A stretch of 64,000 nucleotides of DNA. It comes from CAXMST01 sp963700785. GTDB taxonomy: Bacteria; Actinomycetota; Thermoleophilia; Solirubrobacterales; 70-9. The stretch lies in the NCBI GenBank assembly GCA_963700785.1, contig CAVOYZ010000008.1:62001-126000 (forward strand). Reading direction: 5' to 3'. Of this stretch, positions 28,371 to 35,553 are shown in pieces. Positions within the stretch are counted from its first letter, which is position 1, and the number at the start of each line of letters is the position of its first letter. The position numbers and the translations under genes were made by a program. The notes under the pieces were generated by a model. That model was not told where the DNA came from and did no database searches. It was given only the letters and a program-made list of their open reading frames with translations.

Positions 28371-28955
28371 TCAGCTGAGCAGATGACGCTCGATGTCCTG
28401 CTCGAGCTGATCGCGCGAGGCGTAGACGCCCTGGAAGACGCTGACGACCTCGCCCTCTGCGTCGATGAAGACGGTGGTCGGGGAGACGACGCCACCGCCG
28501 AGCGAGGCGATCTGCGCCGCCCCGGGATCGTCGATGTGCGGGTAGGGAACCGGCAGCTCTTGGAGGAAATCCTCGGCGGCGCCGCGGTCGTCCTGCATGT
28601 CGATCCCGACGAACGCGACCTGATCGGCGTGCTGGTTGGCGGAATCGCCGAAGTAGGGGAACTCGGCCCGGCAGGGCTCGCACCAGGACGCCCACTGGTT
28701 GACGACGATCGGATGGCCCTCGAGCTCGGCCAGCTTCGCGTCGAGCGAGCCCTCCTCGAGGATCTGGCCCGCCTCGGCCCGGTTGGCGGCCAGCGCCTTC
28801 GGCAGGCCCTTCTCCTTGGCCGGCGGCGCAGCGTCCGCGGCAGTCCCGCCGGCGCTGGCCCCGGCCTCACCGTCGTCGCTCGACCCGCAGGCGGCGAGTG
28901 CGACCGCAGCGACGGCGAGCACGAGCCCCAACATCCACTTTCGGCGTGATCTCAT
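28371..28955 (-). CDS. TlpA/ResA-type thiol-disulfide oxidoreductase lipoprotein
   Basis: A 194-residue protein with an Arg/Lys start, a hydrophobic stretch and a lipobox (VALAAC), so it is anchored outside the membrane. The thioredoxin fold starts near residue 70, with the active-site WASWCEPCRAEFP (CxxC) and the cis-Pro region VVSPTTVFID. It probably receives electrons from CcdA, encoded 12 nt downstream. ATG 28955 is chosen because GGAGAGG lies 6 nt before it; a TTG and an ATG further up lack such a site. A possible structured leader precedes it (28978-29067). Confidence 0.92.
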   Translation of the reverse strand: MRSRRKWMLGLVLAVAAVALAACGSSDDGEAGASAGGTAADAAPPAKEKGLPKALAANRAEAGQILEEGSLDAKLAELEGHPIVVNQWASWCEPCRAEFPYFGDSANQHADQVAFVGIDMQDDRGAAEDFLQELPVPYPHIDDPGAAQIASLGGGVVSPTTVFIDAEGEVVSVFQGVYASRDQLEQDIERHLLS

Positions 28956-29318
28956 CGGCATCCTCTCCAAGCTTGCTGGTGAGCCCTGCGTTACGGCAGC
29001 CCTGTTCCCGTGCGCCCGGTACCGGCTCAGACCCGGTACAGGCGATTTCGTCGCAGGACCAGGTCACTCAAGGCTAGCCAGCGAGGTGCGCGGGCTCTCG
29101 ATCTCAACCCTCCTGCGCGCTCTTCTGCTGCTGGTTGGAGTCGGGGCCGGCCGATCCGATTCGGGCACGGCGACCGACCCACCCGCGAACCGCCGGAGCC
29201 GCGGTGCGCTCAAAGTGCCGATGGGCGGGCGAGCAGACCTCAGACGCGGCGGCGCCGCGATTCTCGCGGGACTCGCCGCCGCGCTGTGATCCGGCGAGCG
29301 CTCGCGAGGCGCCGATTC
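28956..29318. other. Intergenic region between tlpA and the zinc-finger gene
   Basis: These 363 bases hold no convincing gene on either strand; open frames here are Arg/Pro-rich noise. The tlpA-proximal third contains the possible structured leader and a TAGCCT box. In the rest (29077-29318) I see no clear feature. Confidence 0.5.
28978..29067 (-). promoter_or_regulatory. Possible structured 5' leader of tlpA-ccdA (three-way junction)
   Basis: On the minus strand an outer stem CCTGCG/CGCAGG (29057-29052 with 28990-28985, extended by GTGA/TCAC) encloses two hairpins. One is a long hairpin with CGCC/GGCG and GTACCGG/CCGGTAC (29013-29044); the other is a short ACGG/CCGT hairpin (28993-29011). 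A TAGCCT box at 29071-29076 would start a transcript covering it. The ribosome site lies about 10 nt past the outer stem. It matches no riboswitch class I can recall. Pairing was done by eye. Confidence 0.3.
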
Positions 29319-29546
29319 ATGGGCGAGCACCGCTGGACCCAAGCCCACCTGTCGGACTACCTCGACAGCGAGCTCGACGAGGGCGGGCGCGAGCGGGTCG
29401 AGAACCACGTCACGCTCTGCCCCGACTGCCATCGGGTGCTCGCGACGCTGCGCCGGACGATGGAGGGACTTCGTTCGATCGGCGCCGATCCCGGCCGCGA
29501 GTCAGTCGCAACCGGGGTGATCGACCGCCTCCGCAGCGAGGGCTGA
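29319..29546 (+). CDS. Small putative zinc-finger (anti-sigma-like) protein
   Basis: A 75-residue protein starting MGEHRWTQAHLSDYLDSELD. The EGGRERVENHVTLCPDCHRVL segment (about residues 24-44) has the His-x3-Cys-x2-Cys pattern of zf-HC2/ZAS anti-sigma domains, with the preceding LSDYLDGEL-type helix. No transmembrane part follows and no sigma-factor gene is adjacent, so its partner is unknown. GTG 29287 would add 11 Arg-rich residues and is less likely. It converges on the lipoprotein gene with a 7-nt gap. Confidence 0.7.
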   Translation: MGEHRWTQAHLSDYLDSELDEGGRERVENHVTLCPDCHRVLATLRRTMEGLRSIGADPGRESVATGVIDRLRSEG

Positions 29547-29553
29547 ACCCGGC

Positions 29554-29793
29554 TCAGCCGCCGCCGGTCGCGTCCTGAACTGCATCCGTGAGGTCGGTGG
29601 CCTCGTTGGTGAGGTCGGTGGCTTCGTTGGTGAGGTCGGTGGCCGTGGTGCTCAGGTCGCTGGCGGTGCTGCTCGCATCCTTGACCGCGTCGGTGACGCT
29701 CGTGCTGGTCTCGTCGTCGCCGCAGGCGCTGATCCCAAGCGCGCCGACCCCAAGTACGGCTGCCGCCGTCAACGCGGCAAGTCTCTTCTTCAT
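29554..29793 (-). CDS. Small lipoprotein with heptad TDLTNEA repeats
   Basis: A 79-residue protein with a Lys/Arg start, a hydrophobic segment and a lipobox (GISAC, followed by GDDE), so it is a predicted lipoprotein. The mature part is almost entirely Ser/Thr/Asp/Ala and contains three 7-residue repeats (TDLTNEA, TDLTNEA, TDLTDA) suited to a coiled coil or extended helix. ATG 29793 has GGGAGG 5 nt upstream. No family is recognised and the function is unknown. Confidence 0.72.
   Translation of the reverse strand: MKKRLAALTAAAVLGVGALGISACGDDETSTSVTDAVKDASSTASDLSTTATDLTNEATDLTNEATDLTDAVQDATGGG
29593..29655 (-). repeat. Three tandem 21-bp repeats inside the lipoprotein gene
   Basis: Three consecutive 21-bp units start at 29593, 29614 and 29635 on the plus strand (GTCGGTGGCCTCGTTGGTGA and variants). 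They encode the TDLTNEA heptads, so the array is coding and could vary in copy number by slippage. Confidence 0.75.
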
Positions 29794-29837
29794 CTCGGCC
29801 TCCCGATCTCGTTCAACAACGCGGCCATCCAATCATA

Positions 29838-29910
29838 TGGCGAGGCCCGGAATCGAACCGGGGACACCACGATTTTCAGTCGTGTGCTCTACCAACTGAG
29901 CTACCTCGCC
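29838..29910 (-). tRNA. tRNA-Phe (anticodon GAA)
   Basis: The minus strand folds as a full cloverleaf: acceptor GGCGAGG/CCTCGCC with discriminator A, D arm GCTC...GAGC, anticodon arm CACGA-CTGAAAA-TCGTG with GAA, and T arm CCCGG-TTCGATT-CCGGG. Length is 73 nt and CCA is not encoded. It lies 30 nt downstream of the LOG-family gene. Confidence 0.97.
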
Positions 29911-29940
29911 TGGACCCCGCCGGACCGGGGCGGGGTAAGG

Positions 29941-30430
29941 CTACCGCTCCCCGGCGGCCGCGAGCGCACGAGCCACGGCGTCCGCCGGATCGGACGCGGG
30001 GACCACGCCGGGCGCCTCAGCCATCGCCCCGCGCCCGCTCAGGCTCCAGGAGTCGAGGGTCACGACCGGGCGCTCCAACCGCCGGGCGAAGGCGATCTCC
30101 GAGAGCGTCCCCCACTCGCCGCCGAGCGCGATCACCGCATCGGCTGAGGCGACTACGGCGAGGTTCCGGGCCTGGCCGATTCCGGTGGCGACGACGTGGG
30201 TCAGGTGCTGGTTGCCGCTGTCGAGATCGTCCGCCATCAGGATCCCAATCACCTCGCCGCCGGCCGCCGCTCGCCGCCTCGGCGACGGCGCTCATGATCC
30301 CCTCACGGCCGCCGCAGACGACCACCGCCCCCGCCTCCGCCAGCAGCCGTCCGATCTCGGCCGCCTGCCGGTCCAGCTCCCCGTCGGATCGCGAGGACCC
30401 GCAGACCGCGATCTGGGTTCGCCGGGCCAT
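29941..30430 (-). CDS. LOG/TIGR00725 family nucleotide-binding protein (frame interrupted)
   Basis: The N-terminal part reads AVCGSSRSDGE and VVVCGGREGIMSAVAEAA. After a shift at about 30262-30272 the next frame continues GGEVIGILMADD and NLAVVASADAVIALGGEWGTLSEIAFA to the stop at 29941. The GGxxGxM and GGxxGTxxEI motifs are those of the Rossmann-like TIGR00725/LOG proteins, whose relatives bind or cleave nucleotides such as cytokinin riboside monophosphate. Joined length of about 162 residues is normal. It starts 4 nt after the helicase stop, in the folP-helicase operon. Confidence 0.8.
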
Positions 30431-30434
30431 CGGT

Positions 30435-32774
30435 CTACCGCTCCGCGGTCGGCCGCTGACCGGCGGCCAGCATGCCGCTCATCAGCTCGATCGCGCCGCC
30501 TTTGTGCAGGTGGTCGTTGAGGTTGCCGCACTTCGGGCTCTGCACGCAGGAGGGGCACCCGGACTCGCAGCGGCACTCGCCGACGAGGCGGGCGGCATCG
30601 GCGAGCAGCCGCTCGAACTCCTCGTAGCCACGGCGGGCGATCCCGACCCCTCCGGGGTGGCCGTCGTAGATGAAGATCGTCGGCTTGCCGGTCTGGTAGT
30701 GGACGTTGGTCGAGAGGCCACCGATGTCCCAGCGGTCGCACATCGCGAGCAGCGGCAGGACGGCGATCTGGGCGTGCTCGGAGGCGTGCAGCGCGCCGAG
30801 CTGGACATCGCCGGGCAGGACCTCGGGCCCGGCCAGCTCAGCCGGGAGCACGTACCAGAGCGCCTGGGTGCGGAAGTTCTGCTCGGGCAGCTCGAGCGCG
30901 ACGAAGTCGATCGGCTCGTGATCGCCGAGCCGCTTGCGCTGGAACGCCACGACCTGCTCGGTGACGGCGACGGTCCCGAACGCGAGCTCGACCCCCGAGC
31001 TGTCGCGACGAGCCTCCATCCGCTCGATGTAGATGTCGGTCTCCTTGCGTGCCTGGGTGTAGTAGTCGCCGTCGAATCGGCGGACGACGGCGCGCCGAAG
31101 CTCGACGTCGAGCTCCGCGACCTCGAAGGCGCGACCCATGTGCAGGTAGACGGCGCCGGGGTGGACGGTCGCGAAGGCGCGCTCGGCCTCGACCGTGCCG
31201 AGCAGCTCGCCGGAGTCGCGATCGAGCACGGTGACCGAGTCCGCAGAGGCCGAGCGAAGCCCGACCCAGCCCGCCGGGAAACCGGGGCCGCGAACCGCGT
31301 AGCGGCCGGCCGAGCCCTTGCGCATCAGCCCGTGCTCGACCAGCCCCTCGGCGCGGTCGCGCCAGCCCGGGCCGAGCGTCTCGTCGTCGTGCGGCCCACC
31401 GAGCGGCGCCTCGTAGGCTGCCGCCAGCAGGTGCGAGGACTGGATCTGCTCGTTGCGATGGTCGAGGATCGCCGCCTCGACCGGACGGGCGAGGAACTCC
31501 GTCGGGTGGCGGCAGAAGAACTGGTCGAGGCCGTCCTCGCCGGCCATGTAGATCGCCAGGCCCTCGGTGCGGCGCCCCGCCCTCCCCCACATCTGCCGCA
31601 GGCTGGCGACCGTGCCGGGGAAGGTCACGCAGATCGCGGCGTCGAGCTCGCCGATGTCGATCCCGAGCTCGAGCGCATCGGTGGCGACCACGGCTAGCAG
31701 GTCGCCCGCGGCGAGCCGCGCCTCGATCTCGCGGCGCTGCTGGGGCGTGTAGCCGGCCCGGTAGGGGGCGATCCGCCCGGCGAGATCCTCGTGCCCGCGC
31801 TCGGCGAGCCGCATCGCGGTGAACTTCTGGATCAACTCGATGCCCTTGCGGCTGCGCAGAAAGCAGATCGTCCGTACGCCGCTGATCACCAGCTCGGCGA
31901 GCATCTCGGCCGCCTCGGTCAGCGGTGAGCGGCGCACCCCGGCGGCCTCGTCGGTCAGGGGCGGGTTCCAGATCGCGATCCGCCTGCCCGCCCGCGGGGC
32001 GGCGTCGTCGTCGATCAGCTCGAAGGGAGTGCCGAGCAGGCGCTCGGCGAGCTCGGCCGGGTTGGCGATCGTCGCCGAGGTGAGGATGAAGCGGGGCTCG
32101 TTCCCGGGGCCCTGATAGATCCGGCACGCCCGCCGCAGCCGGCGCAGCACGTTGGCGACGTTCGAGCCGAAGACGCCCCGGTAGACGTGTGCCTCGTCGA
32201 CGACGACGTAGCGCAGGTTGACCAGAAAGTCCCCCCAGCTCTTGTGGTGGGGGAGGATTCCGACGTGGAGCATGTCGGGGTTGGTCAGGATCAGGTTCGA
32301 CCGGCGCCGCAGCGCACGACGCTCCTCCTTCGGCGTGTCGCCGTCGTAGATCGCCTGGCGCAGCCCCGGCGGCGAGAGCTCGGCGAGCTTGCGCGCCTGG
32401 TCCTGCGCAAGCGCCTTGGTCGGGTACAGGTAGAGCGCGCGGGCGTGCCGGTCGCCGCTGATCGCGTCAAGCACCGGCAGGTTGAAGGCGAGCGACTTAC
32501 CGGAGGCGGTGCCGCTGGTGACGATCACGTTGGCGGACTCGGCGGCACGAAGCGTCGCCAGCTGGTGCGCGTAGAGGCTGCCGATGCCGGCCGCTTCGAG
32601 CGCCGCGGCGAGGCCGGCATCGACGCTCGAGGGGATCGGGACCTCGATCGCCTCGTGCTCGCGCTCGGCGCTCTCGGCGACCAGCCGCCCGTCACGGCGA
32701 CCGGGGTCGAGTGCCGCTCGCCAGCCCTCGTCGATCGCCGAGCCCCAGGGCAGCCCGGTGGCGGCGTCAGCCAT
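30435..32774 (-). CDS. MrfA/YprA-type DEAD/DEAH helicase with C-terminal DUF1998
   Basis: A 779-residue superfamily 2 helicase. Motifs in order: IVTSGTASGKSLAFNLP (Walker A, about residues 80-96), VVDEAHVYRG (DEAH), FILTSATIANP, LELGIDIGELDAAI and MWGRAGR. The C-terminal domain ends with four clustered cysteines (CRCESGCPSC and a further Cys, CVQSPKC), the metal-binding site of DUF1998/MrfA proteins. MrfA in Bacillus works in mitomycin-crosslink repair. ATG 32774 overlaps the folP stop by 8 nt, which favours it over a longer upstream frame. Confidence 0.93.
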   Translation of the reverse strand: MADAATGLPWGSAIDEGWRAALDPGRRDGRLVAESAEREHEAIEVPIPSSVDAGLAAALEAAGIGSLYAHQLATLRAAESANVIVTSGTASGKSLAFNLPVLDAISGDRHARALYLYPTKALAQDQARKLAELSPPGLRQAIYDGDTPKEERRALRRRSNLILTNPDMLHVGILPHHKSWGDFLVNLRYVVVDEAHVYRGVFGSNVANVLRRLRRACRIYQGPGNEPRFILTSATIANPAELAERLLGTPFELIDDDAAPRAGRRIAIWNPPLTDEAAGVRRSPLTEAAEMLAELVISGVRTICFLRSRKGIELIQKFTAMRLAERGHEDLAGRIAPYRAGYTPQQRREIEARLAAGDLLAVVATDALELGIDIGELDAAICVTFPGTVASLRQMWGRAGRRTEGLAIYMAGEDGLDQFFCRHPTEFLARPVEAAILDHRNEQIQSSHLLAAAYEAPLGGPHDDETLGPGWRDRAEGLVEHGLMRKGSAGRYAVRGPGFPAGWVGLRSASADSVTVLDRDSGELLGTVEAERAFATVHPGAVYLHMGRAFEVAELDVELRRAVVRRFDGDYYTQARKETDIYIERMEARRDSSGVELAFGTVAVTEQVVAFQRKRLGDHEPIDFVALELPEQNFRTQALWYVLPAELAGPEVLPGDVQLGALHASEHAQIAVLPLLAMCDRWDIGGLSTNVHYQTGKPTIFIYDGHPGGVGIARRGYEEFERLLADAARLVGECRCESGCPSCVQSPKCGNLNDHLHKGGAIELMSGMLAAGQRPTAER

Positions 32775-33612
32775 GGGCGATCGCTCCGGCGACCCTGATC
32801 GCGTCGAGCCCCTCGAGATCGTGCAGGCGGTGGATCTCCGCTCCGCCCGCGGCGGCCAGCGCGGCGGCGGCGAGCGTGCCGGCACCGCGCTGGCCCGGCT
32901 CGAGACGCCCCTCCCAGGAGCCGGCGAGGATCGCACCGATGAAGTCCTTGCGCGACAGCGACATGAAGATCGGCCGCCCGAGCGCCCGCAGCTCCGCCAG
33001 TCGCCGCAGGACCTCGATCGCGTGATCGGTGCTCAGGTCGAAGTCCATGCCGGGGTCGATCGCGATCGCCTCCTCGGCGACCCCGAGCTCGAGCGCGCGG
33101 GCGATCCGCTCGCCGAAGAACTCGAGCAGCCGGTCAAGCACGTCGGGGTAGTCGCGCGCGGGCCGATCCCTGCGCGGCGGGCCCTCGATGTGCATCAGCA
33201 CGTAGCCGCAGCCCGACTCGGCGACGACCTCCAGCATCTGGTCGGGGCCGCCGCCGATGTCGTTGATCGCGTGCGCGCCTGCGGCGACTGCGCGCCGGGC
33301 CACCTCGGGGCTGAACGTGTCGGCGGTGATCGGCAGCTCCAGCTCCCGCCGCAACCCCGCGACGGCGGGCACCAGGCGCATGGCCTCCGTCTCCGCGTCG
33401 ACGGGCGGGCCGCTGCGCGCCGGAACCGCGCCGACGTCGAGCAGGTCGAAGCCGCCCTCGGCGAGCGCGACGCCGTCGCGGATCGCCCCTTCGGGGGTGC
33501 CGCTGCGCGCGCCCTCGAACATCGAGTCGGTGGTCACGTTGACGATCCCCGCCCCGATCGGGCGGGCGGGGTCGAGCTCGAGGGTGCTCTCGGCGAGGCG
33601 CCAGGTGGTCAT
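32767..33612 (-). CDS. folP: Dihydropteroate synthase-like protein
   Basis: A 281-residue TIM-barrel pterin-binding enzyme that would join 4-aminobenzoate to the pterin in folate synthesis. Retained features are GIVNVTTDS at strand 1, TADTFSPEVA, AINDIGGG, AIDPGMDFDLS, FMSLSRKDFIGAIL and IHRLHD. Several motifs depart from the consensus: NVTTDSMFEG replaces NVTPDSFSDG, and DVGAVPARSGPP replaces the STRPG loop. It may therefore be a divergent or specialised paralogue. The start is 19 bp from the divergent HAD gene, with overlapping -10 boxes. Confidence 0.82.
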   Translation of the reverse strand: MTTWRLAESTLELDPARPIGAGIVNVTTDSMFEGARSGTPEGAIRDGVALAEGGFDLLDVGAVPARSGPPVDAETEAMRLVPAVAGLRRELELPITADTFSPEVARRAVAAGAHAINDIGGGPDQMLEVVAESGCGYVLMHIEGPPRRDRPARDYPDVLDRLLEFFGERIARALELGVAEEAIAIDPGMDFDLSTDHAIEVLRRLAELRALGRPIFMSLSRKDFIGAILAGSWEGRLEPGQRGAGTLAAAALAAAGGAEIHRLHDLEGLDAIRVAGAIAHG

Positions 33613-33619
33613 CGCCGAC

Positions 33620-33626
33620 TACGGTA
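33620..33626. promoter_or_regulatory. Overlapping divergent -10 boxes of folP and the HAD gene
   Basis: TACGGT (33620-33625, plus strand) ends 6 nt before GTG 33632. TACCGT (33626-33621, minus strand) ends 8 nt before ATG 33612. The two boxes overlap almost completely in a 19-bp intergenic gap, so only one RNA polymerase could open this site at a time. Confidence 0.45.
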
Positions 33627-33631
33627 CCCAC

Positions 33632-34450
33632 GTGGCGCTGCGCTGCCTGTACACGGATCTCGACGGCACCCTGCTCGGCAGGGGAGGCTCGCTGTTCCGC
33701 GATGCCGAGGGCGGCTTCTCCAGGGCGCAGGCGCGGATGCTCGAGGCCTGCCACAGGGCGGAGGTGGAGGTCGTGATCATGTCCGGTCGACGCGAGGCAC
33801 AGGTGCACAGCGATGCCCGGCTGATCGGCCAGGGGTCCTACATCTACGAGGCCGGCTGCGCGATGGTGATCGACCGCGAACGGACCCTGCTGACCGGGGA
33901 CTGGGCGCCGACCGAGGAGCGGACCGTCGCCGAACAGATCCTCGAGAGCGGCGTCGCGGAGCTCCTGTTCGGGCGCTTCGACGGGAGGCTCGAGTGGCAC
34001 GAGCCCTGGCACACCGGCCGCGAGCTGTCGCTGCTGATGCGCGGCAAGGTCGATGTGGACGAGGCGAACGAGCTCGTTCGCGGCGCCGGCCACGGCGAGC
34101 TGCGCTTTCTCGACAACGGTGCGATCGGACGGGCGATGCCGGGAATCGAGGTTGCCCACGCCTACCATCTCGTGCCCGGCGGAGCGAGCAAGGGCACCGC
34201 CGTCGGCGCCCACATGCGGGCCCGCGGATACGACCCCGGTGAGTGCATCGCAGCCGGGGACTCGATCGAGGACCTCGAGGTGGCCCCCCATGTCAGCGGC
34301 TTCTTCTGCGTCGCAAACGGGCCGGAGCGAGACCCGGCACTGCGCGCCGCCCTCGCCGGCTACGAGAACGTGACGGTCACCGAGGGCCGGATGGGCGACG
34401 GCGTCTACGAAGCCGTCGTCTCGACTCTGGCCGGGAGCCGGAGCCTGTGA
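33632..34450 (+). CDS. HAD superfamily (Cof/C2-type) phosphatase
   Basis: A 272-residue haloacid-dehalogenase-fold phosphatase. Motif I is YTDLDGTLLG (nucleophile Asp, residues 6-15), motif II VIMSGR, motif III Lys in GGASKGTAVGAHM and motif IV AAGDSIEDLE. This matches the C2-capped Cof/sucrose- or mannosyl-3-phosphoglycerate-phosphatase type. The substrate is unknown. GTG 33632 is fixed by the TACGGT box 6 nt upstream and by the divergent folP start. Its stop overlaps the next start (GTGA), coupling it to the FMN oxidase. Confidence 0.88.
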   Translation: MALRCLYTDLDGTLLGRGGSLFRDAEGGFSRAQARMLEACHRAEVEVVIMSGRREAQVHSDARLIGQGSYIYEAGCAMVIDRERTLLTGDWAPTEERTVAEQILESGVAELLFGRFDGRLEWHEPWHTGRELSLLMRGKVDVDEANELVRGAGHGELRFLDNGAIGRAMPGIEVAHAYHLVPGGASKGTAVGAHMRARGYDPGECIAAGDSIEDLEVAPHVSGFFCVANGPERDPALRAALAGYENVTVTEGRMGDGVYEAVVSTLAGSRSL

Positions 34451-35517
34451 GCGACTGGCCGCTGAACCTGATCGACCTCGAGGCGCCCGCCGCAGAGGTT
34501 CTCGAGCGAACCGCCTACGACTACTACCGCTCCGGCTCCGGCGACGAGATCACGCTGGGGCGGAACCGCGCGGCGCTCGACGAGCTCCAGTTGCTCCCTC
34601 ACGTGCTCCGCGACGTGGCCGAGATCGAGATGGGCACCCGCCTGCTCGGCAGCGACTGCTCGATGCCGGTGGTGGTCGCGCCGACGGCGTTTCACGGTCT
34701 CGCGGACCCGAACGCGGAGTCGGCGACCGCCCGCGGGGCCGCCGAGGCCGACTCGGTCTTCTGCCTCTCCTCGCTCTCGAACACGACTCCGGAGGCCGTC
34801 GCGGAGGCGGCGGGCGACTCGCACCGCTGGTTCCAGCTCTACGTGTTCAAGGATCGTGGCCTGACCCGCGATCTGGTCGCCAGGGCCGAGGCGGGCGGCT
34901 ACGAGGCGATCCTCTTGACGGTCGACGCGCCGACGCTCGGCCGGCGCGAGCGCGACATGCGAAACGCCTTCTCGCTCCCGCCCCATCTGACGATCGCCTG
35001 CGTCGGCGACGCCGTCGAGGCGCCGGCTGGACAGTCGGGGCTCGCCGCCTACTTCGCCTCGCAGCTCGACCCGAGGCTGACCTGGGCCGACCTCGAGTGG
35101 TTGGTCGACACCTCCGCCCTGCCGGTCGCGGTCAAGGGCGTGCACCGAGCCGACGACGCCGAGCGCGCGATCGAGTCCGGGGCCGCGGGCGTGATCGTCT
35201 CCAATCACGGCGCCCGCCAGCTCGACACCGTGCCGGCGACGATCGAGATGCTTCCGGCCGTCGCGGACGCGGTTGCCGGGCGGGCCGAACTGCTCGTCGA
35301 CGGCGGCATCCGGCGCGGGACCGACGTCGTCAAGGCGCTCTGCCTCGGTGCAGCCGGGGTGATGGTCGGGCGGCCGATCCTCTGGGGCCTTGCCCTCGGA
35401 GGCGAGGCCGGGGTGCGGCGGACGCTGAACATGCTGCGGGTCGAGCTGGAAACGGCGATGGCGCTCTGCGGCGCTGCCTCGCTCGACGACCTCGGCCCGG
35501 ACCTGCTCGCCCACTGA
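34447..35517 (+). CDS. FMN-dependent alpha-hydroxy-acid oxidase/dehydrogenase
   Basis: A 356-residue TIM-barrel flavoenzyme of the lactate/glycolate oxidase family. Visible motifs are YDYYRSGSGDEITLGRN at the N-terminus, MPVVVAPTAFHGLADPN (FMN), WFQLYVFKDRG, LTVDAPTLGRRERDMRN, AVKGVHRADDAERA with the FMN Lys, and the active-site SNHGARQLD (His-Gly-x-Arg). It oxidises L-2-hydroxy acids; oxidase versus quinone-linked dehydrogenase cannot be told. GTG 34447 overlaps the HAD stop by 4 nt. Cytochrome bd follows 36 bp downstream behind its own promoter box. Confidence 0.93.
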   Translation: MSDWPLNLIDLEAPAAEVLERTAYDYYRSGSGDEITLGRNRAALDELQLLPHVLRDVAEIEMGTRLLGSDCSMPVVVAPTAFHGLADPNAESATARGAAEADSVFCLSSLSNTTPEAVAEAAGDSHRWFQLYVFKDRGLTRDLVARAEAGGYEAILLTVDAPTLGRRERDMRNAFSLPPHLTIACVGDAVEAPAGQSGLAAYFASQLDPRLTWADLEWLVDTSALPVAVKGVHRADDAERAIESGAAGVIVSNHGARQLDTVPATIEMLPAVADAVAGRAELLVDGGIRRGTDVVKALCLGAAGVMVGRPILWGLALGGEAGVRRTLNMLRVELETAMALCGAASLDDLGPDLLAH

Positions 35518-35540
35518 GCTGGGCCCGCTCGGGCTGTCGA

Positions 35541-35546
35541 TACGCT
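35541..35546 (+). promoter_or_regulatory. -10 box TACGCT, leaderless promoter of cydAB
   Basis: TACGCT ends 7 nt before GTG 35554 in the short gap after the hydroxy-acid oxidase. No Rex- or other regulator-like palindrome is evident around it. Confidence 0.45.
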
Positions 35547-35553
35547 AGCCGGA

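Noticed and set aside
28978..29067. Cobalamin or cyclic-di-GMP riboswitch before tlpA
   Set aside because: A GGGAACAGGG stretch looked suggestive, but the conserved core elements of either class are missing.
29593..29655. CRISPR-like short tandem repeats
   Set aside because: The 21-bp units are directly adjacent without spacers, are multiples of three and encode heptads of a lipoprotein.
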